Notes: a model not told the origin generated them from the letters alone. DNA of 42,373 nucleotides from Bacteroides acidifaciens (GCF_024623065.1 NZ_JANJZR010000035.1:1-42373), one strand, 5' to 3'; shown: positions 31,214 to 41,074, numbered from the stretch's first letter. Translations and numbers: made by a program.

Positions 31214-32611
31214 ATGGGAATACGATTAAAAGATTTAAGTAAACTGGGATACCGGGATAATGTAGCTCGTAGTCTGGTAGTGGATATTGTAAGTAAACAT
31301 TGCAAGCATGCCACCAAAGAACAGATTGAAATGACATTGAGCGATATACTTGAGCATCCCGAATCTTACAAAAACAATGAAATATGGAATAAGCTTGCCG
31401 AACGCCTTTCACCGACTGTGATAGCGAATGACTTTAGGGCTTATGATTTATCGGACGAGCCGCTGATGTATAAAACCTACGGGGGAAAATTTATTGAGAC
31501 GCTCGCCAAACAACAAATGAACCTGGCGATGCGTCTGCCTGTGACGGTAGCCGGAGCACTGATGCCCGACGCCCACGCCGGCTACGGATTGCCTATCGGC
31601 GGGGTGCTTGCCACGGACAATGCGGTGATTCCGTATGCCGTAGGAGTTGATATTGGCTGCCGGATGAGCTTGACGGTATTTGATGCCGGTGTAGATTTCT
31701 TGAAACGGTATTCGTATCAGATGAAGGAAGCCTTGAAGGATTTCACTCATTTCGGTATGGATGGCGGATTGGGTTTTGAGCAGGAACATGAAGTGTTGGA
31801 TAGGGAGGAATTCCGTCTGACGTCTTTATTGAGGGACTTGCATGGAAAGGCTGTACGCCAGCTTGGAAGTTCCGGTGGTGGCAATCATTTTGTAGAGTTC
31901 GGCGAGATTACTCTGCAAGAAAATAACGTGTTGAACCTTCCGGAAGGAAGTTACTTGGCGTTGCTGTCCCATTCCGGTTCACGAGGGTTGGGGGCTGCAA
32001 TTGCAAAACATTACAGCCTGTTGGCGCGTGAAGTATGCCGGCTTCCCCGTGAAGCGCAGCATTTCGCCTGGCTGGATTTGGATTCCGAAGCAGGGCAGGA
32101 GTATTGGATGAGCATGAATCTGGCAGGCGACTATGCCCGTGCCTGTCACGAACGGATTCATTTGAATTTGGCGAAAGCCTTAGGGTTGAAGCCTCTCGCT
32201 AATGTTAATAATCATCACAACTTTGCTTGGAAAGAAGAAATTGCTCAGGGGCGTATGGCAATCGTCCATCGTAAAGGAGCCACTCCGGCGCAAAAGGGAC
32301 AAGCGGGATTGATTCCCGGAAGTATGGCCACCCCGGGTTATCTGGTGTGTGGCAAAGGAGTGGAAGACGCTTTGAACTCTGCTTCTCACGGTGCAGGTAG
32401 AGCCATGTCCCGCCAAAAGGCGAAGGATAGCTTTACGCAATCGGCTTTGAAAAAGATGTTGTCGCAAGCCGGAGTGACCTTGATTGGCGGAAGTGTGGAA
32501 GAAATGCCGTTGGCATACAAAGACATCGACCGGGTGATGCATACGCAAGAGACGCTGGTGGAAGTGCAGGGTAAATTTATGCCTCGCATTGTACGAATGA
32601 ATAAGGAGTGA
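31214..32611 (+). CDS. rtcB: RNA ligase RtcB (RtcB2 type by context)
   Basis: GTP- and Mn-dependent RNA ligase of 465 residues that joins 2',3'-cyclic or 3'-phosphate ends to 5'-OH ends. Family motifs are all present: DAHAGYGLPIGG, the metal-binding Cys in VGVDIGCRM, GSSGGGNHFVE, HSGSRGLG, NVNNHHNFAW, the guanylated histidine in HRKGATPAQKG, and SHGAGRAMSR. I chose ATG 31214 because the conserved MGIRLKDLSKLGY begins there; the frame is open back to 31106, but that part has no family match. The stop codon overlaps the start region of prfH, the partner known to work with RtcB2 on damaged ribosomes. Confidence 0.95.
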   Translation: MGIRLKDLSKLGYRDNVARSLVVDIVSKHCKHATKEQIEMTLSDILEHPESYKNNEIWNKLAERLSPTVIANDFRAYDLSDEPLMYKTYGGKFIETLAKQQMNLAMRLPVTVAGALMPDAHAGYGLPIGGVLATDNAVIPYAVGVDIGCRMSLTVFDAGVDFLKRYSYQMKEALKDFTHFGMDGGLGFEQEHEVLDREEFRLTSLLRDLHGKAVRQLGSSGGGNHFVEFGEITLQENNVLNLPEGSYLALLSHSGSRGLGAAIAKHYSLLAREVCRLPREAQHFAWLDLDSEAGQEYWMSMNLAGDYARACHERIHLNLAKALGLKPLANVNNHHNFAWKEEIAQGRMAIVHRKGATPAQKGQAGLIPGSMATPGYLVCGKGVEDALNSASHGAGRAMSRQKAKDSFTQSALKKMLSQAGVTLIGGSVEEMPLAYKDIDRVMHTQETLVEVQGKFMPRIVRMNKE

Positions 32612-32616
32612 TGCCG

Positions 32617-33237
32617 ATGAAAGAGAAAGTTTATTTGCAGATAACTTCCGGCAGGGGACCTGCGGAGTGTTGCCGGGTGGTGGCATTGGTGCTTGAACGA
32701 ATAGTGAGACAGGCACAGGCGAAAGGATTGAAAGTAGAGATGATAGGACGGGAAATTGGTCCGGTGAACCGGACACTACTTTCGGCTATAATCTCTCTTC
32801 AAGGTGCGGCTAGCGGCGAATTGGTTGATGAATGGGAAGGAACGGTACAATGGATTGCCCAAAGCCCGTACCGCATTTATCATAAGCGTAAGAACTGGTT
32901 TGTCGGTGTACATTCCTTTGTCCTGTCCGAAAATCAGGAGGCAACAGAGCGTGATTTCCGTTATGAAACCCTGCGGGCTTCCGGTCCGGGCGGACAACAT
33001 GTCAATAAAACAGAGTCTGCTGTCCGTGCAGTGCATATCCCGACAGGGATGAGTGTGGTAGCTTCCGACCAACGCTCGCAATGGCAGAACAAGAAATTGG
33101 CTACGGAACGCTTGCTGGTGAAGCTTTCGTCTTGGACAATGGAACAAGCCATGATTCAGGCACAGGAGAATTGGAGCAACCATAATCATCTTCAACGGGG
33201 AAATCCGGTGAAGGTGATTCAAGAGCCGCTCATCTAA
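32617..33237 (+). CDS. prfH: Peptide chain release factor homolog PrfH
   Basis: Release-factor-like protein of 206 residues. It has the catalytic GGQ loop in RASGPGGQHVNKTESAVRAV and the following basic region (SDQRSQWQNKKLA), but lacks the stop-codon recognition domain of RF1/RF2. PrfH is known to act on ribosomes whose 16S rRNA has been cut in the decoding centre, so that RtcB can reseal it. AAGGAG at 32603-32608 is placed best for ATG 32617; ATG 32611 and GTG 32608 are possible alternatives. The pairing with rtcB on one transcript is conserved in several phyla. Confidence 0.93.
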   Translation: MKEKVYLQITSGRGPAECCRVVALVLERIVRQAQAKGLKVEMIGREIGPVNRTLLSAIISLQGAASGELVDEWEGTVQWIAQSPYRIYHKRKNWFVGVHSFVLSENQEATERDFRYETLRASGPGGQHVNKTESAVRAVHIPTGMSVVASDQRSQWQNKKLATERLLVKLSSWTMEQAMIQAQENWSNHNHLQRGNPVKVIQEPLI

Positions 33238-33280
33238 CTGTGCGATTTAAGAATTTAGTAATTAATTAAAGAAGAAGAAA

Positions 33281-33988
33281 ATGATATCAGAGAAATATGG
33301 TCGTACCTATCACTATCCGTTCTCTCCCGGAACGACTAGTGATGACCGGATTAATCATACGTATTGGGAGGACATCCAACGGATTGGGACATTGGTACAT
33401 ACCGAAAAGTTGGACGGAGAGAATAATTGTTTGAGCCAGTGGGGCGTCTTTGCCCGTTCGCATGCGGCTCCCACCACTTCACCGTGGACGAGGCAACTGC
33501 GTGAACGTTGGGAGCTGATAAAGAATGATTTAGGCGATATAGAAATCTTCGGAGAGAATCTGTATGCCGTACATTCTATTGAATATCAGCGGTTGGAAAC
33601 GCATTTCTATGTGTTTGCGGTCCGTTACATGGACAAATGGCTGGCATGGGAGGAAGTGAAGTTTTATGCGGCTTTATTTGATTTTCCTACTGTTCCGGAG
33701 TTGAAGATAGAGCCTGTTTCCGGTTTGACGCCGGAGCTTCTGAAACAGGAAATCATCCGTATGTCACAAGAACCGTCGGTCTTTGGTTCTTGTGACCCGT
33801 GGACAAAAGAAGCTTGTACCCGCGAAGGGGTAGTCAGCCGTAATATCGAAGAGTATCCGGTGAGCGGATTTGCGCAGAATGTATTTAAGTATGTGCGGAA
33901 AGGGCACGTCAAGACAGATGAGCATTGGACGCGTAACTGGAAACGTGCCCGGCTTACCTGGGAATTTGCTAATGAAAAGGAGGAATAA
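33281..33988 (+). CDS. ATP-dependent RNA ligase (Rnl-like nucleotidyltransferase)
   Basis: Covalent nucleotidyltransferase of 235 residues. The motifs appear in order: motif I EKLDGEN with the predicted AMP-accepting Lys43, motif III EIFGENLYA, motif IIIa FYVFAVR, motif IV EGVVSRN and motif V KYVRKGHV. It lacks added DNA-ligase domains, so it fits small RNA ligases that seal 3'-OH to 5'-phosphate ends. The next gene, 3 nt downstream, encodes an end-healing enzyme that would create exactly those ends. The gap from prfH is 43 nt. The substrate RNA is unknown. Confidence 0.85.
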   Translation: MISEKYGRTYHYPFSPGTTSDDRINHTYWEDIQRIGTLVHTEKLDGENNCLSQWGVFARSHAAPTTSPWTRQLRERWELIKNDLGDIEIFGENLYAVHSIEYQRLETHFYVFAVRYMDKWLAWEEVKFYAALFDFPTVPELKIEPVSGLTPELLKQEIIRMSQEPSVFGSCDPWTKEACTREGVVSRNIEEYPVSGFAQNVFKYVRKGHVKTDEHWTRNWKRARLTWEFANEKEE

Positions 33989-33991
33989 GTT

Positions 33992-35101
33992 ATGGATTGG
34001 AAATTGATAGAAGATAAATCGTGGAGCTCACTTGAACAACAGTTCGAGTGGGTGCGCGAAATGAATACCGTTCCGCAGGATACTCGTTATCATGCGGAAG
34101 GGAATGTAGCAGTACACACCCGTATGGTGTTAGAAGCATTGCAGCAATCTGCTGTTTATCAGTATCTTTCTGTTTTGGAGAAAGAAATAGTATGGACAGC
34201 CGCATTATTGCATGATGTGGAGAAACGTTCGATCTCTGTGGATGAGGGAGAGGGGAGAGTGTCTGCCAAAGGACATGCCCGGAAAGGGGAATACACTGCC
34301 CGTACTATTCTATATCGGGATTGTACCGCCCCCTTCCATATCCGGGAACAGATTGCGTCTTTAGTCCGTTATCATGGGCTACCCATTTGGTTGATGGAAA
34401 AGCCGGACTCTGTAAAAAAGCTCTGCGAGGCTTCTTTGCGGGTAGATACTTCATTATTGAAGATGCTGTCCGAAGCCGATGTCAGGGGACGTATCTGTGA
34501 CGATAAAAAAGAGTTATTGGAAGCTGTGGAGCTATTTGAGATTTTCTGCCGCGAACAGGATTGTTGGAACAAACCGAGAGAGTTCGCCACTGATTATGCA
34601 CGCTTTCATTACTTCCATACAGAAGGTGGTTATATTGATTACATCCCTCACGAACAGTTTAAATGTGAAGTCACGATGTTGTCAGGGCTTCCGGGAATGG
34701 GAAAAGATTATTATATCCAATCTTCAGGCATGGATATGCCGGTGGTGAGCTTGGATGCCATTCGTCGAAAACACAAATTGAGTCCTACGGATAAATCAGC
34801 AAACGGGTGGGTAGTGCAAACGGCAAAGGAAGAAGCACGGACGTATCTTCGCAAAGGGCAGGATTTTGTTTGGAATGCAACAAACATTACCCGTCAGATG
34901 CGTGCACAACTGATAGACTTGTTTGTGGATTATGGTGCAAAAGTGAAAATTGTATATCTGGAACAACCCTATCACATTTGGCGTCAACAGAATAAGAACA
35001 GGGAATATGCACTTCCCGAATCCGTATTGGATAAGATGTTGGATAAACTGGAGGTTCCTTTGTTGACGGAAGCGCATGAGGTGGTGTATCATGTGGTATA
35101 G
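33992..35101 (+). CDS. HD-Pnk: HD phosphoesterase fused to polynucleotide kinase
   Basis: Two-domain RNA end-healing enzyme of 369 residues. The N-terminal HD domain (about 1-190) has His34, His42, His74-Asp75, His95, His128 and Asp163 in suitable places. The C-terminal P-loop kinase (about 225-369) has GLPGMGKD (232-239), an acidic VVSLDAIRR motif, the segment WNATNI and an Arg-bearing lid. The architecture equals the characterised HD-Pnk of Runella slithyformis, whose HD part removes 2',3'-phosphates and whose kinase phosphorylates 5'-OH ends. Products would feed the adjacent ATP-dependent ligase. It ends the operon; a 13-bp inverted repeat follows. Confidence 0.88.
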   Translation: MDWKLIEDKSWSSLEQQFEWVREMNTVPQDTRYHAEGNVAVHTRMVLEALQQSAVYQYLSVLEKEIVWTAALLHDVEKRSISVDEGEGRVSAKGHARKGEYTARTILYRDCTAPFHIREQIASLVRYHGLPIWLMEKPDSVKKLCEASLRVDTSLLKMLSEADVRGRICDDKKELLEAVELFEIFCREQDCWNKPREFATDYARFHYFHTEGGYIDYIPHEQFKCEVTMLSGLPGMGKDYYIQSSGMDMPVVSLDAIRRKHKLSPTDKSANGWVVQTAKEEARTYLRKGQDFVWNATNITRQMRAQLIDLFVDYGAKVKIVYLEQPYHIWRQQNKNREYALPESVLDKMLDKLEVPLLTEAHEVVYHVV

Positions 35102-35115
35102 TCAAGGAGTATTAT

Positions 35116-35176
35116 ACTCCGGCTTTTCAAACTATTCGCAAATCAATTTGCAGGATATTAGGAGAAAAGCCGGAGT
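35116..35176 (+). terminator. Compound hairpin after the RNA-repair operon
   Basis: Perfect 13-bp arms ACTCCGGCTTTTC (35116-35128) and GAAAAGCCGGAGT (35164-35176) enclose a second hairpin, GCAAA-TCAA-TTTGC (35138-35151). It begins 14 nt after the HD-Pnk stop. Only a loose T-rich stretch follows, with TTTTTTT near 35210, so it may work as an RNA-stabilising end structure rather than a simple terminator. Confidence 0.6.
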
Positions 35177-35314
35177 TATCTATTTATTTCTTGAGTATTC
35201 TTTTTTTATAGTTGGTATTCGTTAAGTTCATTGTCTCGAAAACACCTTTATAAAACACGGCGGGGTTATTGAATACACAAGGCTAGTCTTTTGTCTTTTG
35301 AAGTCACAGGTCAT

Positions 35315-35962
35315 TTAGTCTTTTATCTCCGGTACCAATATAAACTTCGTTTCTGGAAAATAATCCTTTAGCCAGCTTTGAATGAAGTTCATCGTATCTT
35401 GCTGAATAGTTTTATCTTTTACTGTAGGATAGAGATTATATAATACTGTATCCAGTATAATACCACGTTTTTGTATTGCTTCAAGACTAAGAAGGGTATG
35501 ATTAATGCTTCCTAATTTTCCGGAAGTGACAAAGATTAGTGGATATTTCTCTTGGGCGATGTAATCTATTGTCAGAAGTTCGGTGGTTAATGGAACCATT
35601 AGTCCGCCTGCTCCTTCAAGTAAAACAGAGTCATATCGTTCACTCAATTCTTCAGTAGCATGTTTGATTTTATCGAAGTCGATAGGGCGGTTATCTAGTT
35701 GGGAAGCGAGATGCGGAGAGGCAGGATAAGAGAAGATTTCCGGCATAGTGAGTCCTTCTTCATCTTCTTTAGTGAAGGGGATTCCCATGATACGACGATG
35801 TAGGTCTATATCTTCGGAATGACCGACGTTTCCTGTTTGGATCAACTTTTGAGTAATGGTACGTTGTCCGTTCTTGTTCCATTCACGGGCTAAAAAACCG
35901 GTGGCATAGCTTTTCCCGGCATCTGTGTCGATACCGCTTACGAAATATACATTCTGTTTCAT
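35315..35962 (-). CDS. bioD: Dethiobiotin synthetase
   Basis: Enzyme of 215 residues that uses ATP and CO2 to close the ureido ring of dethiobiotin from diaminopelargonic acid. The P-loop is [14 protein letters not shown] near the N-terminus, with conserved [10 protein letters not shown] at about residues 114-123. It is the last gene of the biotin operon and overlaps bioC by 4 nt (ATGA). Confidence 0.93.
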   Translation of the reverse strand: MKQNVYFVSGIDTDAGKSYATGFLAREWNKNGQRTITQKLIQTGNVGHSEDIDLHRRIMGIPFTKEDEEGLTMPEIFSYPASPHLASQLDNRPIDFDKIKHATEELSERYDSVLLEGAGGLMVPLTTELLTIDYIAQEKYPLIFVTSGKLGSINHTLLSLEAIQKRGIILDTVLYNLYPTVKDKTIQQDTMNFIQSWLKDYFPETKFILVPEIKD

Positions 35963-36726
35963 ACATTTTTCTTTTTTGCGATGATATAAATAGGGTGATA
36001 GGTCAGGGACACTGAAGTGCCTTGGGCAAATTCTTGTGTGTAACGTTCGCTGAATAACTGCAAGTCACGACGTGTCCGCAGTTGTTGGGAAGATGTACCG
36101 GATATGCCGGTTACTCCTGTCTGCTTCAAATGATAAAGTACTTTTAGTGGGTTATCAAATGAAAGAGGAATAAGTTCTTCTTCCGAATGGAGTATGTCAA
36201 AGTGAGTCGACAAGGCTGCTACAAGCTCTTCCCGTGAACGATAAGGAAGTCCGTTTCCCGTTAGCTCTCGTATTTCTTTCATATTCTCTTTCCCGAAAGT
36301 GCTGAAAGCGAAATAGCCTTGTTTGTTGAGTAAAGCATTACATTTTTTGAAAAAGTTCTCGGGAGATTCAAACCATTGCAGAGCCGAGCAGGAAGTTATC
36401 AGTGTGCTTTCAGCAGGGAAAGGAACTGTTTCTGCATCTCCCGGAAGAAAGGATACTTGCTCTTTTCTTAATATATCCTCACAGCAGTACTTCATTTCCG
36501 GGCAAAGGTCGTTTAGGAATAACTCTTCCGGTCGTAGAGCCTGAAGCAGCATCCGGGAATAAATGCCCGTACCGCATCCGAATTCAATTACTTTAGAACA
36601 AGGAAAGGATATGTATTCTGTAAGCAGGTGAATCATTTTATCTGCAATTTGCCGCTGTACGTTTGCTTCCTGCGGATAAGTGGGAATGGCTCTAGAGAAA
36701 CGTTCGGCAATTAGTTGTTTATCCAT
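35959..36726 (-). CDS. bioC: Malonyl-ACP O-methyltransferase
   Basis: SAM-dependent methyltransferase of 255 residues. It methylates malonyl-ACP so that fatty-acid synthase can build the pimeloyl chain for biotin. Motif [16 protein letters not shown], is at about residues 45-59, and the family N-terminus ([16 protein letters not shown]) is conserved. It lies between bioG (10-nt gap) and bioD (4-nt overlap), which supports the call. Confidence 0.92.
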   Translation of the reverse strand: MDKQLIAERFSRAIPTYPQEANVQRQIADKMIHLLTEYISFPCSKVIEFGCGTGIYSRMLLQALRPEELFLNDLCPEMKYCCEDILRKEQVSFLPGDAETVPFPAESTLITSCSALQWFESPENFFKKCNALLNKQGYFAFSTFGKENMKEIRELTGNGLPYRSREELVAALSTHFDILHSEEELIPLSFDNPLKVLYHLKQTGVTGISGTSSQQLRTRRDLQLFSERYTQEFAQGTSVSLTYHPIYIIAKKKNV

Positions 36727-36736
36727 AAATCAATAA

Positions 36737-37396
36737 TTAGTTGATTTGCATGATTACATTATCAAAAAGTTCCACTTGATAGTGGGCGGCTTCTGCATAT
36801 TCAAGGGAATCCACTTTGTTGCTCCATGCCAGCCATTGACTATCCGGCAGAAAGATACGGTCGTTCTTTCCTATGATGGCTTTTTGCCATGCAAAATCCG
36901 ACGGTGGCAATGATAAGTATTGCTTTTGTATGGCGGCAAGTTCTTCTTTGAGCTCTTCAACGGGACGTTGGGGAGCTACTGTCTGAAAAGCTTTGTAAGC
37001 GGCTATTGAACCACACATTCGTCTTTGAAACTTTTGCAGGGATTGGTCGTTCAATCCTTGCAGGGTTCCTTCGAAAATGGCAGGAGCAATCCCTTTCGTT
37101 TCGTGTATAGGATAAAGAGTGCCATTGATAGCGATACTTTGGGAAAGGGGCAGGGATGGATATTGTTTCATTATCTGAGAAGCTGCCCATACTCCCATTG
37201 ACCAGGCAATGAGGGTGATCTCAGAATATTCTTGCAAAATGCCGGCATCGAACTCTAATGAACGATAATCATAACAAACCATCCAGTCTTTATCGGTTGG
37301 GTGAATTTGCAGGAATGGAGTTTCATCCATTCCCCAGCCGGCGAAGAAAAGCAATAGATGCTTCTGATTATTCTTTATGATAAAATGCTGTTTCAT
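36737..37396 (-). CDS. bioG: Pimeloyl-ACP methyl ester esterase BioG
   Basis: Alpha/beta-hydrolase-like esterase of 219 residues, DUF452/BioG family. It removes the methyl ester from pimeloyl-ACP methyl ester, the job done by BioH in E. coli. The nucleophile serine is in the elbow AWSMGVWAA (about residue 66), and the N-terminal strand LLLFFAGWGMDE forms the oxyanion-hole region. It overlaps bioF by 4 nt and precedes bioC by 10 nt. Confidence 0.88.
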   Translation of the reverse strand: MKQHFIIKNNQKHLLLFFAGWGMDETPFLQIHPTDKDWMVCYDYRSLEFDAGILQEYSEITLIAWSMGVWAASQIMKQYPSLPLSQSIAINGTLYPIHETKGIAPAIFEGTLQGLNDQSLQKFQRRMCGSIAAYKAFQTVAPQRPVEELKEELAAIQKQYLSLPPSDFAWQKAIIGKNDRIFLPDSQWLAWSNKVDSLEYAEAAHYQVELFDNVIMQIN

Positions 37397-38547
37397 CCGT
37401 TTATCAGTTTGATGAGTTGGTCAATTTCATGTTCTGTGATGTCTGCTGTCAAGGAGAAGCGGATACGTGAAGTCCCTTCGGGAACCGTAGGCGGGCGTAC
37501 CGGCAATGCATAGAATCCTTTGCGTTGAAGTTCTTCTGCTTTCAATATGGTATCTTCACTTGCTCCTACAATCATTGGGACAATATGGCTAACCGAAGGG
37601 CAGTTGTATCCTTTATCAGCCAGTGCAGTCTTTAGTTTGTTGCTGATTCTCAGTAAATGAGTTCTCTTCTGTTGGAGAGCGGGCAGATGTTTTAATATCC
37701 ACGAAGTCCATTGAATATTTATGGGCGGAAGGGCTGTTGTGAATATAAACGTGCGCATCTTGTTGATTAGATATTCCCGGATAATTTGTCGGCATACAAT
37801 GTATGCACCTGCTGAGGCTGCTGCTTTTCCGAATGTTCCTACCAGAAAGTCTATATCGTTGATGCAGTCCTGTTCTTCAGCGCATCCTAATCCATTCTCG
37901 CCCCGTACACCGAAAGCATGGGCTTCGTCCACATAAAGAAGAATATTGGAATAGCTCTTTTTTAATTGGACGAGAGCGCGAAGGTCGGCTTCATCGCCGT
38001 CCATGCTGAAGATGCTTTCGGTGACAATAATGATTTGCTCATACGCATTGTGATTTTCAGAAATCAGTCGTTGCAGTTGGGATAAGTCATTATGGCGATA
38101 CCGGATACATTTCGCAGATGACAATCTGATTCCGTCTATCAGACTGGCATGTACCAGTTTATCCGCAAGAATCAGTGTTTGCGCATTACTGACGGCAGGA
38201 AGAATCCCTGTATTGGCATGATAACCACTATTAAAAATGAGTGCACTTTCTACTCCGAATATGGTTGCCAGTTGTTGTTCCAACTCCTGATAATCCGTGA
38301 AATTGCCTGTAAGCAATCGGGAAGAAGAAGTAGTAGGCAGAAATGTTTCGGGGGTTACTGTCTTTAAGAATTCCTCTCTAAGTGATAGGTCGTTAGCCAG
38401 TCCGAGATAATCGTTGGAAGACAGGTTCAACATCCGTTGCCCGTTCAGAATAACATTCCGCCCGTCGTGGATGAGGGGTGGGAGAAAACGATAATTCTTC
38501 TTTTCCTTTAGAGTCAGAAGTTCTTGGTCTATATGGTTTGATATCAT
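37393..38547 (-). CDS. bioF: 8-amino-7-oxononanoate synthase
   Basis: PLP enzyme of 384 residues that condenses pimeloyl-ACP (or -CoA) with alanine in biotin synthesis. Conserved features include LSSNDYLGLA, the FNSGYHAN segment, VDEAHAFGVRG and the PLP lysine in GTFGKAAASAGAY. It starts 3 nt after the bioBA stop and overlaps bioG by 4 nt, so translation is coupled along the operon. Confidence 0.93.
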   Translation of the reverse strand: MISNHIDQELLTLKEKKNYRFLPPLIHDGRNVILNGQRMLNLSSNDYLGLANDLSLREEFLKTVTPETFLPTTSSSRLLTGNFTDYQELEQQLATIFGVESALIFNSGYHANTGILPAVSNAQTLILADKLVHASLIDGIRLSSAKCIRYRHNDLSQLQRLISENHNAYEQIIIVTESIFSMDGDEADLRALVQLKKSYSNILLYVDEAHAFGVRGENGLGCAEEQDCINDIDFLVGTFGKAAASAGAYIVCRQIIREYLINKMRTFIFTTALPPINIQWTSWILKHLPALQQKRTHLLRISNKLKTALADKGYNCPSVSHIVPMIVGASEDTILKAEELQRKGFYALPVRPPTVPEGTSRIRFSLTADITEHEIDQLIKLING

Positions 38548-38550
38548 AAG

Positions 38551-40794
38551 TTACTGATGTATATTATTACGTTTTCCACTGATTACTTTGAGTAATCCAG
38601 CAGTTAATTTGCTTAATTGTTCGGGAGTAATGATGAAGGGGGGCATCAGATAAACCAACTTTCCGAATGGGCGTACCCAAATCCCTTCTTCCACAAATCG
38701 GCGTTGCATAAATGCCATATTTACCGGACGCTTCATCTCAATAACTCCGATTGCCCCTAATATCCTGACATCGGCTACTTGTGGAAGTTCCCGGGCAGGT
38801 GCCAACTCTTCTTTAAGTTGTGCTTCGATTCGTTTGACCTTTTCTTGCCAACCAGATTCCAACAACAAACGTACGGATGCGCAAGCTACCGCACAAGCAA
38901 GCGGATTACCCATGAAAGTCGGCCCGTGCATGAAAGCTCCCGGTGCATGATTGGAGATAGTATCTGCCACATGATTACTAGCCAATACGGCAGAAAGCGT
39001 CATATATCCACCGGTCAATGCTTTCCCGATACACATAATATCCGGCTCTACTCCGGCATGTTCCCAAGCGAAAAGTTTACCTGTCCGTCCGAACCCTGTT
39101 GCTATTTCGTCGAAGATAAGAAGGAGTCCATGTTCCTTGCAAAGTTTTTCCGCTTCACGAAGATACTGCGGATGATAAAACCACATGCCGCCCGCTCCTT
39201 GCACAATCGGTTCAAGAATCAGTGCCGCTAATTCTTCCGAATGTTTTTCAATCGTCTCCCGCAAAGGGACAATATCTTCAGGATTCCATTCCCCGTCAAA
39301 TCGGGAAGCCGGAGCCGGAACAAAATGGCGGACAGGGAGTGCCGAGCCGAAAAGACTATGCATTCCCGTTACGGGGTCACATACGGACATGGCATTCCAT
39401 GTATCACCATGATAACCGGAGCGGATAGTTACGAAATTATTCTTATCCGGTTTTCCGGTGGCATACCAATATTGTACAGCCATTTTCAAAGCTACTTCCA
39501 CAGCTACCGAACCGGAATCCGCATAGAATATCTTCTGCATCGACGGTGGAACCAATGGCAATAATAATTTCCCCAATTCAATGGCCGGGTCGTGGGTCAG
39601 TCCGCCGAACATGACATGAGACATTTTATCCAATTGGTCTTTTGCCGCTTGATTCAATACCGGATGATTGTATCCATGCACTGCACACCACCAGGAAGAC
39701 ATTCCCTCAATAAGTGTCCGTCCGTCTTCGAGAGTGATAGTGGCTCCGTCCGCCCGTTTCACTTTATATACAGGCAGTGGGTCAGTAGTAGAAGTATAGG
39801 GATGCCACAGGTGTTCCCGGTCGAATTGAGAACCTGCGAAATGATAACCCTCTTCCTGAATCATTTGCTTGTCTTCCGATACTTTAGAACCGAGTGTTGT
39901 CAGTAAATCGCCTACAATAGCAGAATTAATGCCGATATACAATGCCTTGCGCATAGCTTCGGTAGAGAGTTGTGAACGTCCGCCGGCAAAACGCAGAAAA
40001 GCTGTCGGATTGATGAAACGGAACAAGGCAATTGTCCTGAGGATTTCTTCTTCACTCAGAGGCTTTTCGTTTTCCAACGGTGTTCCGGGTATCGGACTTA
40101 GCAGGTTGATAGGAATGGACTGGACATTTAATTCTTCCAGAGTGAAAGCGAACTCAATCCGTTGTTCCATTGTTTCTCCCATGCCAATGATGCCCCCGCA
40201 ACAGATATCCATTCCTACACGACGGGCGGCATCGAGAGTGGCAAGTTTCTGTTCCTGCGTATGAGTGGAGCAGAGTGTTGAAAAGTAGGAAGGTGCGGTT
40301 TCCAGATTACAATGATAGCGGGTTACACCTGCATTATGCAAAGAACGCAGTTCTTCTTCGTTGAGCAGACCCAGCGAAGCGCAAAGCTGAATGGAAGAGT
40401 GGCGCCGCATATGGCGGACAGTATCACAAAGTTGGGTAATCTGTTTGGGAGAGGGTTTTCGTCCGCTGGTGACGAGGGAGAAACGGTTGACGTCCTGAGC
40501 TTCATTATATTTTGCCTGTCGGAGACATTCTTCGGCGGGAAGGAGGTCATAGACCTCGGCTTGCGTCTTGTAGTGAGAGGATTGTGCACACCATTTGCAG
40601 TTTTCCGGGCATCGGCCAGACTTGGCGTTGATAATGGAACACATGTCGAATTCGTGCGAAGCACGTGTGACGGTAATCTCATGCGCGGCGGCATATAGCG
40701 CCTCGCTGTCAGCCATGTTGGCCAGCCAAGCGGCTTGGTCGGGCGATATGTCAATGCCTGCCAACACTTGGTCTTTTATTTCCTGGAGTGTCAT
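38551..40794 (-). CDS. bioBA: Fused biotin synthase and DAPA aminotransferase (BioB-BioA)
   Basis: Fusion of 747 residues. Residues 1 to about 315 are BioB, a radical-SAM enzyme that inserts sulphur into dethiobiotin; the 4Fe-4S motif CPENCKWC and later CCGG and RFAGGR segments are present. From about residue 325 (HLWHPYTST) to the end is BioA, which makes diaminopelargonic acid from KAPA using SAM. It has [24 protein letters not shown] and the PLP lysine in GKALTGGYM. One protein thus covers two non-adjacent steps of the pathway. The start is ATG 40794, where BioB similarity begins; the frame stays open upstream through a leader peptide (see 40795-40983). Confidence 0.93.
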   Translation of the reverse strand: MTLQEIKDQVLAGIDISPDQAAWLANMADSEALYAAAHEITVTRASHEFDMCSIINAKSGRCPENCKWCAQSSHYKTQAEVYDLLPAEECLRQAKYNEAQDVNRFSLVTSGRKPSPKQITQLCDTVRHMRRHSSIQLCASLGLLNEEELRSLHNAGVTRYHCNLETAPSYFSTLCSTHTQEQKLATLDAARRVGMDICCGGIIGMGETMEQRIEFAFTLEELNVQSIPINLLSPIPGTPLENEKPLSEEEILRTIALFRFINPTAFLRFAGGRSQLSTEAMRKALYIGINSAIVGDLLTTLGSKVSEDKQMIQEEGYHFAGSQFDREHLWHPYTSTTDPLPVYKVKRADGATITLEDGRTLIEGMSSWWCAVHGYNHPVLNQAAKDQLDKMSHVMFGGLTHDPAIELGKLLLPLVPPSMQKIFYADSGSVAVEVALKMAVQYWYATGKPDKNNFVTIRSGYHGDTWNAMSVCDPVTGMHSLFGSALPVRHFVPAPASRFDGEWNPEDIVPLRETIEKHSEELAALILEPIVQGAGGMWFYHPQYLREAEKLCKEHGLLLIFDEIATGFGRTGKLFAWEHAGVEPDIMCIGKALTGGYMTLSAVLASNHVADTISNHAPGAFMHGPTFMGNPLACAVACASVRLLLESGWQEKVKRIEAQLKEELAPARELPQVADVRILGAIGVIEMKRPVNMAFMQRRFVEEGIWVRPFGKLVYLMPPFIITPEQLSKLTAGLLKVISGKRNNIHQ

Positions 40795-40983
40795 AAATGT
40801 ATGATAAGGGATAGTAATTTTAGCATTCTGCTTGCGAAGGGCAACGTCCACCACATTGATATGCAGATGACCAATTTGGAATTCACGCCCCATGCTCGCA
40901 AAGGCGGCATAGTTCTTTCTGCCCCAATAGCGGAAGCGGGAAAGGAGGGTGCGTGTGGTCTGTATATGGTGTTGTTTCTTCAT
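40795..40983 (-). CDS. In-frame leader peptide upstream of bioBA
   Basis: From ATG 40983 a 63-codon stretch runs in frame, with no stop, straight into bioBA. Its core, [20 protein letters not shown], recalls a short motif (RWSRKxYAxFxSLxR) that I remember from N-termini of TonB-dependent receptors and small leader frames in Bacteroidetes. It is not part of BioB. The predicted promoter puts the transcript start just upstream of this ATG, so it is probably translated. It may give an 810-residue protein or work as a translational leader. The motif comparison is from memory. Confidence 0.5.
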
Positions 40984-41014
40984 CAGGTTCTTGTTTTTAA
41001 AGGAAAGAACGGGG

Positions 41015-41044
41015 CAAATGTACAAAGATTCTTTGGATAAGCAA
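41015..41044 (-). promoter_or_regulatory. Promoter of the biotin operon
   Basis: On the minus strand -33 TTGC (41044-41041), an 18-nt spacer and -7 TACATTTG (41022-41015) fit the Bacteroides pattern. The start would be near 41008, about 25 nt before the leader-peptide ATG. I saw no clear BirA-type operator dyad. Confidence 0.6.
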
Positions 41045-41074
41045 GCAAGTCGGGGATTTCTGATGTATGCATTT

